Assembly: GCA_036825195.1 (NCBI GenBank) | Contig: DAISYQ010000008.1 | Span: forward strand, 18,651-82,650 | Source: UBA2210 sp036825195 | GTDB lineage: Bacteria; Desulfobacterota; Syntrophia; Syntrophales; UBA2210 | Reading direction: 5' to 3' | Length of the DNA: 64,000 bases | Shown: positions 53,993-63,004 of the stretch, piece by piece | Layout: every line of letters starts with the position of its first letter | How positions within the stretch are numbered: position 1 is the stretch's first letter | The notes under the pieces: generated by a model | What the model was told of the DNA's origin: nothing | The model's database searches: none | Seen by the model: the letters and a program-made list of their open reading frames with translations, nothing else | Made by a program: the position numbers and the translations under genes

Positions 53993-54787
53993 ATGACGTA
54001 TACAACCGTGTTAGTTGATAAGAGTGATCGGATAGCAACGGTGACGTTAAACCGCCCTCAAAAACTGAATGCCATGACAACCATCATGGCAAAAGAACTC
54101 ATACAGCTCTTTGATGAACTGGAAGCCGATCCGGATGTCAGGGTGATCATCCTGACAGGAGCCGGCAAAGGATTCTGTGCCGGCGGTGACATGCAGGACG
54201 TGTTGCTTGCAGGGCGCGAACTGGATGCCGGGAAACTCGATCAGGTGCAGACGGGATTTTGTCTGCTGGCCCAAAGGATGATGCGTGTTGAAAAGCCGAT
54301 GGTTGCAGCAGTCAATGGTGTGGCTGCCGGCGCCGGTTTCTGTTTTGTCCTGTTTTGTGATCTCCGTGTGGCGTCTGAAAATGCCAAGTTTGGTATCACC
54401 TTTGTGCACCGGGGGCTCCCTGCGACGGATATGGGATCTACCTGGCTGTTACCCCGGTTGGTGGGTCTGTCAAAGGCAACGGAAATGTTGTTGCTTGGTG
54501 AGATGCTTACCGCACAGGAATTGGGAGATCTTGGTTTGCTCCACCGAGTAGTTCCATCAGAGAACGTCCACGATGAAGCCCAATCTTTGGCACGCAGGTT
54601 GGCCGTACTACCGCCTCTGGCGATCAAGATGACCAAGCGGGCGTTGCTTCGCAGTTATCAGACCGATTTTGCCGCTCAGGCCAGTTATGAAACGGCGTTG
54701 CAGACTCTTGCATACTCAACACAAGATCTTGAGGAGGGTATTCAGTCCTTTCTTGAAAAACGGGATGCCGTATTTCAGGGAAAGTAA
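53993..54787 (+). CDS. Enoyl-CoA hydratase/isomerase family protein, second copy
   Basis: 264 residues, AAAAGGAAAA upstream. Crotonase fold with FCAGGDMQDV and GVAAGAGFCFVLFCDLRVA for the oxyanion hole. Both glutamates of classic hydratase are missing (Cys in GFCFVL, and no PE-I motif). Instead an Asp in RGLPATDMGSTWLLPRLVGL fits the isomerase/dienoyl-type group (like PaaG). It may shift a double bond or open a ring rather than hydrate. It lies with the nitroreductase upstream of the third TRAP operon. Confidence 0.88.
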   Translation: MTYTTVLVDKSDRIATVTLNRPQKLNAMTTIMAKELIQLFDELEADPDVRVIILTGAGKGFCAGGDMQDVLLAGRELDAGKLDQVQTGFCLLAQRMMRVEKPMVAAVNGVAAGAGFCFVLFCDLRVASENAKFGITFVHRGLPATDMGSTWLLPRLVGLSKATEMLLLGEMLTAQELGDLGLLHRVVPSENVHDEAQSLARRLAVLPPLAIKMTKRALLRSYQTDFAAQASYETALQTLAYSTQDLEEGIQSFLEKRDAVFQGK

Positions 54788-55029
54788 TACGTACCATTTA
54801 CTCAAGAGGAACAACGGTTACAGCATGTGAAGATCTACCCGCAAGTATTTCAATGGATCCGGGTACTGAATATGCTAACCCGCGGCCCGTCAACTATACA
54901 TTTCTTAAAACTCATCTGTAACTCATCGTATCTTTGTTATAAACGAGATTGCTTCGCTACATATAGACATCCTGAGTCTAAACCACCGCATGATTCTGAA
55001 TGCAATTCGCTGCGCTCTGTCAGGGTATA

Positions 55030-55089
55030 TATGAGAATTATACTCATATAGTACTTATGATGATTTCATATTGTACTTTCATGATTAAT
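55030..55089 (+). promoter_or_regulatory. 60-bp shared upstream element, copy C
   Basis: Aligns without gaps to copies A, B and E, with the TATTG block at 55069-55073 and GATTAAT at the end. It is 142 nt before the third TRAP binding-protein start. An AGGAGGT stretch follows at 55111, again not attached to a gene. The rest of 54788-55231 shows nothing else. Confidence 0.65.
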
Positions 55090-55231
55090 CAATAAACTCG
55101 ATTTTTAGAGAGGAGGTAGGCAGCTTTTCCCGAAACTGTTGCTGGGGAAAATATCCGCTACGGAATCAGCGTAATTGGTGATAGCTAACTCATTAAAAAC
55201 AAAATTTAAGCGTAAGAAGAGGTGAGCACGA

Positions 55232-56311
55232 ATGAAACGGAAGATTACTGTAATTACCATAGCTGTTGTAGGCATTTTTTGCCTGTTGATGGGATCCGTT
55301 GGCAGCGCCGGTGCTGCAAGCGATCAGAAGGTCATTAAATGGAGAATGCAGGCCATCATGCCTGAGGTACCGACGATCGGACACTGGAAGGGATACATTT
55401 TAAATAACCAGGATGATTATGGATGGGCCAAATACATCGGTGAGGTTACACAAGGCCGACTCCAGATCGAGGTAATTCCCCCCAATTCAGCATACCCCAA
55501 TGCCGAAGCGTTGACAAATATCGGGGCCGGCGTTGTGCAATGTTGTCAGGTTATGCCCGGTTGGTATGCGGGCAAGATCCCAGAGGCCTATATCGCATCC
55601 GGTCTCCCCTTTACCTGGAAAACGTCCTATGAGGCAATGGATTGTTACTACAACTTCGGCTTCTACGAGAGAATGCAGAAGATTTACGACAAGTACAATA
55701 TTATCCATATCCCAATTACGACCCAGGAAGTTGAAGGATTGATAACCACCTTCCCCTGCCCGAGCTACAAAGATGTTAAGGGGAAAAATATCAGAGTTTG
55801 GGGTCCCTTCGGGAAATTCATTGAAGCCCTGGGTGGTAATCCTATGACCATCGCCTTTGCCGATCAGTACATGGCAATGAAACTCGGTACCATTGACGGG
55901 TGTACGACAGGTGCCGTCGGTCTTGAACAGGCAAAACTGAAAGAAGTGGCCTCCGGTATGGTGGTTGATCCGAACTTTTCCGTGCCGGTTAAAGCCATTC
56001 TGATGAACAAAACGGCCTTTAATAAACTGCCGAAGGACATTCAGGAAACAGTCATGCGTGAAAGCAAGCACTACTTTGACACCACCAGTGCTCTGGCCCA
56101 GTTGCAGCATCGATATGTTATCGCTGAAACCGCAAAGAACTACAAATTCACCCCCTATACGTGGTCAACGGAAGATGAAGCCGCAGTGCAAAAACTGTGT
56201 GAAGAGAAGGTATGGCCCTATTATGCGAGCAAGAGCCCCGAGTGTGCCGAACTGTTAAAGATCGTTCTGAAACATCTCAAGGCTATCGGTCGATACAACG
56301 GTGAAATATAA
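55232..56311 (+). CDS. TRAP transporter periplasmic binding protein (DctP family), third system
   Basis: 359 residues, AGAGGTG upstream. Signal peptide with a hydrophobic core TVITIAVVGIFCLLMGSVG, cut near AGAA. DctP features: YIGEVTQGRLQIEVIPPNS, KNIRVWGPFGKFIEALGGNP with the ligand-binding Arg, and YMAMKLGTIDGCTTG. It is about 30 residues longer than the one at 3836. The substrate is unknown. Copy C of the 60-bp element lies upstream, a strong hairpin downstream. Confidence 0.92.
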   Translation: MKRKITVITIAVVGIFCLLMGSVGSAGAASDQKVIKWRMQAIMPEVPTIGHWKGYILNNQDDYGWAKYIGEVTQGRLQIEVIPPNSAYPNAEALTNIGAGVVQCCQVMPGWYAGKIPEAYIASGLPFTWKTSYEAMDCYYNFGFYERMQKIYDKYNIIHIPITTQEVEGLITTFPCPSYKDVKGKNIRVWGPFGKFIEALGGNPMTIAFADQYMAMKLGTIDGCTTGAVGLEQAKLKEVASGMVVDPNFSVPVKAILMNKTAFNKLPKDIQETVMRESKHYFDTTSALAQLQHRYVIAETAKNYKFTPYTWSTEDEAAVQKLCEEKVWPYYASKSPECAELLKIVLKHLKAIGRYNGEI

Positions 56312-56336
56312 CCCTGTAATGTAGCATTATTTACAG

Positions 56337-56376
56337 CGTCCTCCGCGATATTCAAATCGCGGAGGACGTGGTTTTT
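56337..56376 (+). terminator. Strong hairpin between binding-protein and permease genes, third TRAP operon
   Basis: CGTCCTCCGCGAT (56337-56349) pairs perfectly with ATCGCGGAGGACG (56356-56368) over 13 bp with a 6-nt loop. TGGTTTTT follows, so it can act as a partial terminator. It sits inside the 99-nt gap before dctQ and would leave more binding-protein mRNA than permease mRNA. Confidence 0.8.
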
Positions 56377-56410
56377 CAAGCCTGTCAATTGACCTGCAAG
56401 GAGCGTGGCC

Positions 56411-56917
56411 ATGTTAAAAAAAATTGTTTCCGGAATTAATGCCTTGAACAGGTGGACGGGAGAAACAGCCATGTGGCTCTTTATCCCCTTTACGCTGCTC
56501 GTGGCAATCGATGTCTTTCAAAGACGTGTTTTACATCATCCCTGGTATTATATCGATATCACCGTTCAGTTAATGAGTGCTCTGGTTGTGCTCGGTGCAG
56601 GATACTGTATGCTCTATGATGGCCATATCGGTATGGATATCATAGTTTCGCGGTTTTCAGAAAAAACTCAGAGAATTATCAAGATAATACTTTTTTTCTT
56701 TTTCCTCGCTTGCCTCGGGCCACTTCTCTGGGGCGTAACAATCGATACTTGGAATGCAGTGCTGACCAAAGAAGCTCAAACCACTTCCATGGGACTTCCC
56801 ATTTATCCCCTGAAGATCCTCATATTTCTGGGTGTGCTGCTCTTTCTCTTACAGGGGATTGCTAAATTTATAGAAGACATTCTCTTTTTGATGGGAAAGT
56901 CGGGAGGTGAAGAATGA
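56411..56917 (+). CDS. TRAP transporter small permease (DctQ family), third system
   Basis: 168 residues from ATG 56411 with AAGGAG 8 nt upstream; GTG 56405 is less likely. Four hydrophobic segments and YCMLYDGHIGMDIIVSRFSE after the second helix, the small-permease signature. The stop overlaps the dctM start by 4 bp. Confidence 0.9.
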   Translation: MLKKIVSGINALNRWTGETAMWLFIPFTLLVAIDVFQRRVLHHPWYYIDITVQLMSALVVLGAGYCMLYDGHIGMDIIVSRFSEKTQRIIKIILFFFFLACLGPLLWGVTIDTWNAVLTKEAQTTSMGLPIYPLKILIFLGVLLFLLQGIAKFIEDILFLMGKSGGEE

Positions 56918-58227
56918 GCCTTGCAATGATAACTCTTACCATATCGGTAATGCTGCTTGGGATCCTGATAACAGGGTTCCCCGTTGCGTTAAGCCTGATG
57001 TTTGTTGGTATCGCTGGAATTGTTATGTGGGCAAGTCCCGCTGCTCTGGTCATTCTTCCGTCGACGATCATTATAACGACAACGAAAGATTTCTTCATCG
57101 CCCTTCCCATGTTTATATTCATGGCAGGGGTGTTGCAGGTATCGGGTCTCGGGACCGCGCTCTACGATACGTTCTGGAAATGGTTCGCCGGAGTGCGAGG
57201 CGGTCTTGCAGCAGCGACCGTGGCTGTTTCCACGTTGCTGGCGGCAACGACGGGATCGGGATCGACGGCAACGGTTACGATGGGGATGATTGCCTATCCT
57301 GAAATGAAAAAACGTGGATATTCAAAATATCTCAACTTGGGGAGTATCTGTTCGGGAGGATCTCTTGGCCCGCTTATTCCACCGAGTATCACCATGATTC
57401 TGGTTGCCGCCTTTGCCGATCTGTCTATCGGTAAGCTTTTTATAGCCGGAGTTTTACCCGGTTTGCTGACGGCAGGTCTCTTTATCGCCTACATCCTGAT
57501 TCGGTGCTACCTACGTCCCGAAATGGGACCCGCGATTCCACCCGAGGAACGGGTAAGTTGGAGTGATAAATTTGTATCACTCAGAGGTGCCATCCTTCCC
57601 ATCTTGCTGATTGTTATCGTGCTCGGATTTATCTATGCCGGAATAACAACGCCGAGTGAAGCCGGTGGTATGGGGGCGTTTGGGGCTCTCTGTTGTGCCG
57701 CCATCTACCGGAATCTTACGGTAGCGAATCTCAAGACAGCCATGGCGTCATCGATACGTATTACGGCGATGATCTTCTGGATTATCATCGGCGGAACCGC
57801 TTTTTCGTCGCTGCTTGCCATCACCGGTGTGAGTAACTTCATTGCCGAACTGATCGTGGGATCGGAACTGAATCGATGGGTCATCTTTACGATCATGATG
57901 ATCATCATATTTGTGCTGGGCATGTTTATGGATTCGACACCCATTGTTATCATTACCATGCCAATTTTTATGCCCATAATTCGTGCTCTTGAATTTGATC
58001 CGCTCTGGTTCGGGCTGGTGGTTACTATGAACCTCCTTCTTGGTTTCCTCACGCCGCCCTTTGGTTTGAGCATGTTCTATTTTAAGGGGATTGGGCACAA
58101 AGATGTCAGTATGATGGACCTGTACAGGGCTTGTCTTCCCTTTGTAACGATCATGGTGATAGCGTTGTTTCTATGCATTGTGTTTCCTGGTTTGGCCACG
58201 TGGCTTCCCAACCAGATGATCCAGTAG
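56914..58227 (+). CDS. TRAP transporter large permease (DctM family), third system
   Basis: 437 residues and 12 hydrophobic segments. Conserved parts are TGSGSTATVTMGMIAYPEMK, GSLGPLIPPSITMILVA, GMFMDSTPIVIITMPIFMPI and the C-terminal TPPFGLSMFYFKG. It overlaps dctQ by ATGA. No terminator was seen after it. Confidence 0.93.
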   Translation: MSLAMITLTISVMLLGILITGFPVALSLMFVGIAGIVMWASPAALVILPSTIIITTTKDFFIALPMFIFMAGVLQVSGLGTALYDTFWKWFAGVRGGLAAATVAVSTLLAATTGSGSTATVTMGMIAYPEMKKRGYSKYLNLGSICSGGSLGPLIPPSITMILVAAFADLSIGKLFIAGVLPGLLTAGLFIAYILIRCYLRPEMGPAIPPEERVSWSDKFVSLRGAILPILLIVIVLGFIYAGITTPSEAGGMGAFGALCCAAIYRNLTVANLKTAMASSIRITAMIFWIIIGGTAFSSLLAITGVSNFIAELIVGSELNRWVIFTIMMIIIFVLGMFMDSTPIVIITMPIFMPIIRALEFDPLWFGLVVTMNLLLGFLTPPFGLSMFYFKGIGHKDVSMMDLYRACLPFVTIMVIALFLCIVFPGLATWLPNQMIQ

Positions 58228-58718
58228 CGACGCATTGTGTATGGTTTTTGTTTAATTTGGTTTGTAAAGATCTTTTTTATATCGAGAGGAGCCGTCATAC
58301 GTTTGTGCATATGCGCGGGCTGAATGCCACATTGTTATTGAGAGAGGATTCCATTACTGCTCAGGGTATTCACGTTCATACTCCCGTTCATGTTACTGCT
58401 CCTGAAGATCATCGCCTGCCGCAATGGTATCATGTGACGGCTCCTCTCGTATTGGATTAAAAGATTGCACGAAACAATGTCGGATCACGGCCGATGGTTA
58501 CGTTTGGTGTATTGGTGTGGATTTTGCCGAGATCGATATTCTCGCGCATATGTCACGTGCAAAGCGTATGCGCCTGATCTGGCGTGCTGTCGAAATAGTC
58601 TCTTTGATATCCCCTTCCACGATACGTTCAAGGTATGCGTCAATGTGAGGAAACTTGAAACGCCTTTCAATTTCAACTGAAACATCAGAATTATTTATAG
58701 GAGTCGGAGGAACCAATT
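58228..58718. other. Gap with no recognisable gene
   Basis: 491 nt between the third TRAP operon and acyl-CoA dehydrogenase paralogue 2. Frames of 70-110 codons exist on both strands (for example 58498-58716 minus) but have no family similarity that I recognise and no good ribosome site. AGTCGGAGG upstream of 58719 serves the next gene. I see no copy of the 60-bp element. Confidence 0.35.
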
Positions 58719-60257
58719 ATGGAACAATATCCTTGGTGGAGTGATGCACAGAAAAAACTGGCTGAAGATGCCTGTCAATTTGTTGGAGAGTTTATGCACT
58801 GGGCTCAGGAAGATGCCTGGAACAAGCGATTCCCTTGGAAGATCGCGCAAGAAATAGTCAAAAAAGGTTGGTACGGCGCCATTATACCAAAGAAATATGG
58901 CGGTCACCTTGAGGAATGGGGGGTGACAGGGGCCTGCATTCTCTGTGAGGAACTGGGGCGCATGGGATCAATCTCAAATAACTTTATCAACACCATGTGC
59001 AGTGGCGGTGCCCTCTTAATCAGGGATCAGGGTACCGATGAACAGAAGCAGAAATGGTTGCCGCGCATCGCTTCGGGTGATCTGCATACCAGCGTTGCCA
59101 TCACGGAACCATTTGCCGGGTCAGATGCCGCATCGGTTGAGTTGCGTGCGGTACGGGAGGGTGATTATTATGTGCTCAACGGTACCAAGCGGTTTATCAT
59201 GAATGCGCAGGTTTCCGCTCTCTATATGACCTATGCACGAACGAGCGAGAAAGCCGAGGACAAGGCCCGGCATAAACACCTTTCCGTTTTTGCCGTCGAG
59301 AAGGGTATGCCGGGCTTCTCGATAGAAAAGATAAATGAACTTGCCGGATATGATGGTCTCTATGACTCATATCTCCGTTATGATAATGTCAAAGTCCCTC
59401 TAAGCAATTTGATGGGCCGTGAAGGAGACGGCTGGTCGCTCATGATGGCCGGACTCAATGTGGAGAGGGCGATAGCGGCCGCCATTCACCTCGGCGGTAT
59501 GCGAGAGGCTCTTGCCTATGCGTCGTTCCATCTGCAGCACCGGATTCAATTCGGGCAACCGACGGTAAATCTCCCCACCAACCAGTTCAAGCTGGCGGAC
59601 ATGATCACCACCTATAACATGTCGAGACTGCTCACGTACTATACGGCGCACCTCTTCGATCAGGGTGGTGATTCCGCGCTGTACCCCGCTATGCTGAAAC
59701 TGAACAACACTGAGCGGTTGATGAAAGATTTTGTTCTGAATGCCATTCAGTGCATGGGCGGCGACGGTGTGACCCGCTTCTATCCGGTGGAGAGGATCAT
59801 GCGGGATGCCAAGATCAATGAGATTGCGGCCGGGAGCAGTGAAATTATGCGGATGCTTATCTATCGTATGGGTTTGAAGGAGATGGCCGACGATCTGAAG
59901 GTTCCCCGTCGGGTTATGAACGCGGATCTGAAGATTCCGATGCCGATCGGCAAGATTGATGAGTTGCCGACATATGCGGCGACGGAAGACGGCGTTCTCG
60001 AGGCATTGGCCGAGAACTACCGGGTCAATCCGGGTCTGTATATGACCGTAGGCGAGCTGCAGGAACAGATCACCGCTTCAGACGAGGAGATGGTGAACTA
60101 CCTCACCTCTCTCGAGGAGAAGGGCCTTTCGCGTCTCTATCGCAATAGCAGAGGTCAGGTGACCCTTGCCCGCGCCTCGTATGACGGTCTGGCAAAGGCC
60201 CATCCGTCTGAGTACTACAAATACAGGCCGACATGGGCTGTGGATGAGGTATTTTAG
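58719..60257 (+). CDS. Acyl-CoA dehydrogenase with C-terminal winged-helix-like domain (paralogue 2)
   Basis: 512 residues, collinear with the gene at 51429 without any gap. The N-terminal half differs at many sites (for example EDACQFVGEFMHWAQEDAWN for DEAQQVVDELMPLAQEDAWN). Residues 259-512 are identical. It keeps ITEPFAGSDAASVE, the Glu in LNVER and the AAGSSEI change at the other base position, so both proteins are isovaleryl-type in active-site layout. The last 90 residues form the same winged-helix-like module. Different N-terminal halves but one C-terminal half suggest different acyl substrates with one shared tail function. Confidence 0.88.
   Translation: MEQYPWWSDAQKKLAEDACQFVGEFMHWAQEDAWNKRFPWKIAQEIVKKGWYGAIIPKKYGGHLEEWGVTGACILCEELGRMGSISNNFINTMCSGGALLIRDQGTDEQKQKWLPRIASGDLHTSVAITEPFAGSDAASVELRAVREGDYYVLNGTKRFIMNAQVSALYMTYARTSEKAEDKARHKHLSVFAVEKGMPGFSIEKINELAGYDGLYDSYLRYDNVKVPLSNLMGREGDGWSLMMAGLNVERAIAAAIHLGGMREALAYASFHLQHRIQFGQPTVNLPTNQFKLADMITTYNMSRLLTYYTAHLFDQGGDSALYPAMLKLNNTERLMKDFVLNAIQCMGGDGVTRFYPVERIMRDAKINEIAAGSSEIMRMLIYRMGLKEMADDLKVPRRVMNADLKIPMPIGKIDELPTYAATEDGVLEALAENYRVNPGLYMTVGELQEQITASDEEMVNYLTSLEEKGLSRLYRNSRGQVTLARASYDGLAKAHPSEYYKYRPTWAVDEVF
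59559..60229 (+). repeat. 671-bp identical tract shared with 52269-52939 (copy 2)
   Basis: Base-for-base identical to copy 1 at an offset of 7290. It covers codons 281-503 of paralogue 2 and includes the whole winged-helix-like region. Differences resume at once on both sides. Confidence 0.95.
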
Positions 60258-60303
60258 ACGGTAGGTAACACGGCTTTTACCTATGGATGTTATAGGAGCA
60301 ATA

Positions 60304-60363
60304 TATTAGACTATTCCTTATAGAGTACTTGCAATTAATTCGTATTCCATTTGGGAGATTACT
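60304..60363 (+). promoter_or_regulatory. 60-bp shared upstream element, copy E
   Basis: The most diverged of the four copies (39 of 60 identical to copy A) but still gap-free, keeping GAGTACTT near 60323, AATTA near 60333 and GGAGATTA near the end. It starts 46 nt after paralogue 2 and lies 493 nt before the next dehydrogenase. Confidence 0.5.
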
Positions 60364-60856
60364 ATGCGTATAGTACAATATAAGAAATATTCCTATGCTG
60401 TTGGTATGACTCCGTTATACTTCGCCTTCATGCTTGCGTACAGGTGATTGAATTTGCCCAAACTCAATGATTCGAGAGGTCTACATCTTACATGGTAGAA
60501 AACCCAGCTGATGAGAAGGCTGGCAGTACTTGATAAATGATATATGTTCTCTTGACAAGCAGAGGTATGAGGAAGGTTGTTATCAAAGGTGGTGTCCGGC
60601 AATTGTGACTGCAAAACGGAAAGTAATAATATTGACGATACCGGACCCCAGAAGATAGCGAGACGGAAGATAGTTTAACACGAAACTGTTCTTATACTCG
60701 GTACGGTCATGAATTGAATCATGTGCCCTTTCAGCCGTGGAGAAAATCGCATGGTACTCTTCAGGTGCTCGAAATGACAAAGGTGCAGGCCTTTTCGTGA
60801 CTATGATATACCCCGATAGGGGAAAATAATAATGTTCCTAAAGGAGGATCTGTTTT
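60364..60856. other. Leader region with no supported gene
   Basis: 493 nt between copy E and the 612-residue dehydrogenase. Short minus-strand frames here have no ribosome site or known similarity. AAAGGAGGA precedes the start at 60857. No terminator was recognised. Confidence 0.35.
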
Positions 60857-62695
60857 ATGGAATTTAAATATGACACAAGAGATTTGCAGTTTATCATCAA
60901 AGAATGGCTGCCAACGGAAGAGGTATTTGCCTGTGACAGGTTTAAGGATTACTTCGGCATAGACGATGTTGATATGTATCTGAATGAAGGATACAAGGTG
61001 GCTCGAGAGATCGTTAATCCGATCAATGTCGATGGAGACAGGGTTGGCATCAAGTTCGAAAACGGTGTTGCCACGTCCCCTCCGGGATTTAAAGAGACAT
61101 ACAAATTTCTTCAGGAAAACGGCTGGGGTTCCAGCGCCGAGTGCGTAGAGCTGGAAGGCGGGATGCCGTTAATACTCTACAAGATGCTTCATGAGATGAA
61201 CACGGCGGCATGTCCCGCTGTGACATCCTATATCAAATTAACGAGCGGATCGGCGAACCTGATCATTCGTTTCGGACGGGAGCAGGATAAAGAGCTCTTT
61301 GTCCCCCGCATGGTCGGCGGTGAATGGCAGGGAACCATGTGTATTACAGAGCCGAATGCGGGCTCCGACATAGGTGATTCAACAACGCGGGCCATACCAA
61401 CCGATGATCCGTACATCTGGATGATTAAGGGAACAAAGATCTTTATTACGGCAGGCGATCTGGGTATCTGTGACAATACCATTCATATGGTTGTAGCGCG
61501 TCCGGAAGGGGGTGCGCCCGGTTCGGCTGGTCTGGGTCTGTATATCGTTCCCAGGATATGGGTGAACGAGGATGGCAGTCTGGGCGAGGAAAACGATGTC
61601 ACGACGGTAAGCGTCGAGCATAAGATGGGTCTTAAGGCGCAGGCCACCTGCATGTTAAGCTTTGGTGATAATGATAACTGCAGGGGGATACGGGTAGGTG
61701 ATCTTCCCGATGCAAAAGGCAGATCGAAGGGTCTTGCCATGATGTTCCACATGATGAACGAGTCGCGTATTGGGACGGGCCATAACGCCAATTGTCAGTC
61801 TGCCGCAGCGTACTATTATGCCTCCCAATTTGCTACCGAGCGTATTCAGGGGCGTCCTTTCGGCGATAAACCGGATGCCGATCGAGTTCCCATAGTCAAG
61901 CATGAAGATGTGAGAAGAATGCTCTTGGATATGAAGGCCCATGTTGAAGGGGTACGGGCAATGATTTACAAGGGCTTCTATTACCTGGATATCGAAGGAA
62001 ACTCAAGTGACAAAGAAAAGGCGAAAAAATGTGCTGACATGGCCGCCATTCTTACGCCGCTGGTCAAAGGATATGGGAGTGAAGTGAGCGTGAATCTCGT
62101 ATCGGAAGCGATACAGGTGTTGGGTGGTGTTGGATATACGCAGGAATACCCGATCGAACAATATCTGCGTGATTCCAAGATACTCAGCATTTGGGAAGGT
62201 ACGACATTCATTCACGGTATGGATCTCGTCCGCAGAAAAATGAGGATGGAGGGTGGCGCTCCTTTTGCTGCTTGGGTATCACTCATAGCCGATTTCATAA
62301 AGGAAAATGAGAATGAACCGGGGCTGGAAAAAGAGATGAGCGTTCTGAAGAAAGGACTCGAATGTATCGAAACCCTGAAGAACCTCTATGATTCTTGGTA
62401 TGCAAATCTTGATGAAAAGAAGCATCTCATACCCTTGAATGCCATCAACACACTGTTCGTGTGCGCTCAGGTACAGGTTGCCAAGTGTCTGATGGAACAG
62501 GCATTGGTTTCGCGAAAGAAACTCGCTGATTTACCGGATGGTCACCATGACAGAACCTTCTATGAGGGCAAGATATCGGCGGCAAAATATTACGCCAATC
62601 TGGTATTGCCTAAAGTCTTCATGTTGACCGACCTGATCACGAGCGAAGACACGTCGGTCCTGGATTGTCCGGAGGAGGCGCTTGTTGTTAGGTAA
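60857..62695 (+). CDS. Acyl-CoA dehydrogenase, long DmdC-like type
   Basis: 612 residues, AAAGGAGG upstream. It has an N-terminal extension (FKYDTRDLQFIIKEWLPTEE), the FAD/substrate motif CITEPNAGSDIGDS, the catalytic base Glu447 in SIWEGTTFIHG, and a C-terminal helical domain of about 130 residues. This layout is that of DmdC and related proteobacterial dehydrogenases of about 600 residues. It would oxidise an acyl-CoA to the enoyl-CoA with ETF as electron acceptor. It differs in type from the two 512-residue enzymes, so distinct steps are likely. Confidence 0.92.
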   Translation: MEFKYDTRDLQFIIKEWLPTEEVFACDRFKDYFGIDDVDMYLNEGYKVAREIVNPINVDGDRVGIKFENGVATSPPGFKETYKFLQENGWGSSAECVELEGGMPLILYKMLHEMNTAACPAVTSYIKLTSGSANLIIRFGREQDKELFVPRMVGGEWQGTMCITEPNAGSDIGDSTTRAIPTDDPYIWMIKGTKIFITAGDLGICDNTIHMVVARPEGGAPGSAGLGLYIVPRIWVNEDGSLGEENDVTTVSVEHKMGLKAQATCMLSFGDNDNCRGIRVGDLPDAKGRSKGLAMMFHMMNESRIGTGHNANCQSAAAYYYASQFATERIQGRPFGDKPDADRVPIVKHEDVRRMLLDMKAHVEGVRAMIYKGFYYLDIEGNSSDKEKAKKCADMAAILTPLVKGYGSEVSVNLVSEAIQVLGGVGYTQEYPIEQYLRDSKILSIWEGTTFIHGMDLVRRKMRMEGGAPFAAWVSLIADFIKENENEPGLEKEMSVLKKGLECIETLKNLYDSWYANLDEKKHLIPLNAINTLFVCAQVQVAKCLMEQALVSRKKLADLPDGHHDRTFYEGKISAAKYYANLVLPKVFMLTDLITSEDTSVLDCPEEALVVR

Positions 62696-63004
62696 TATCT
62701 GACGGATGGAATATCATGGAAGAATATCTGTTCACATCGTATTCTGTTTGACAGTGATTGACCGGCACGGAAACTCATGATGGATTCCCGGCCCGGAAAC
62801 GGGTTGACGTCTTGAGAAAGCCTCCAGAGGAAGTGATAGCAGCAGGGATTGCACCCACTGAGAAAGGATCAGCCAATATTTTTGGTAAACGGCGGCAGGG
62901 TCCTTGATCTATCACGTTGAAAATTCGCTTTGAGCGAGGATGGGCGTGTTCTCAGTACAATGCACGTACATGTTTTTTACATATAAATAAATGAAAGGGG
63001 TTAG
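62696..63004. other. Intergenic region with nothing recognised
   Basis: 309 nt. CCCGG/CGGGT near 62790-62805 gives a small stem without a T-run. AAAGGGG at 62995 is the ribosome site of the next gene. Confidence 0.35.
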
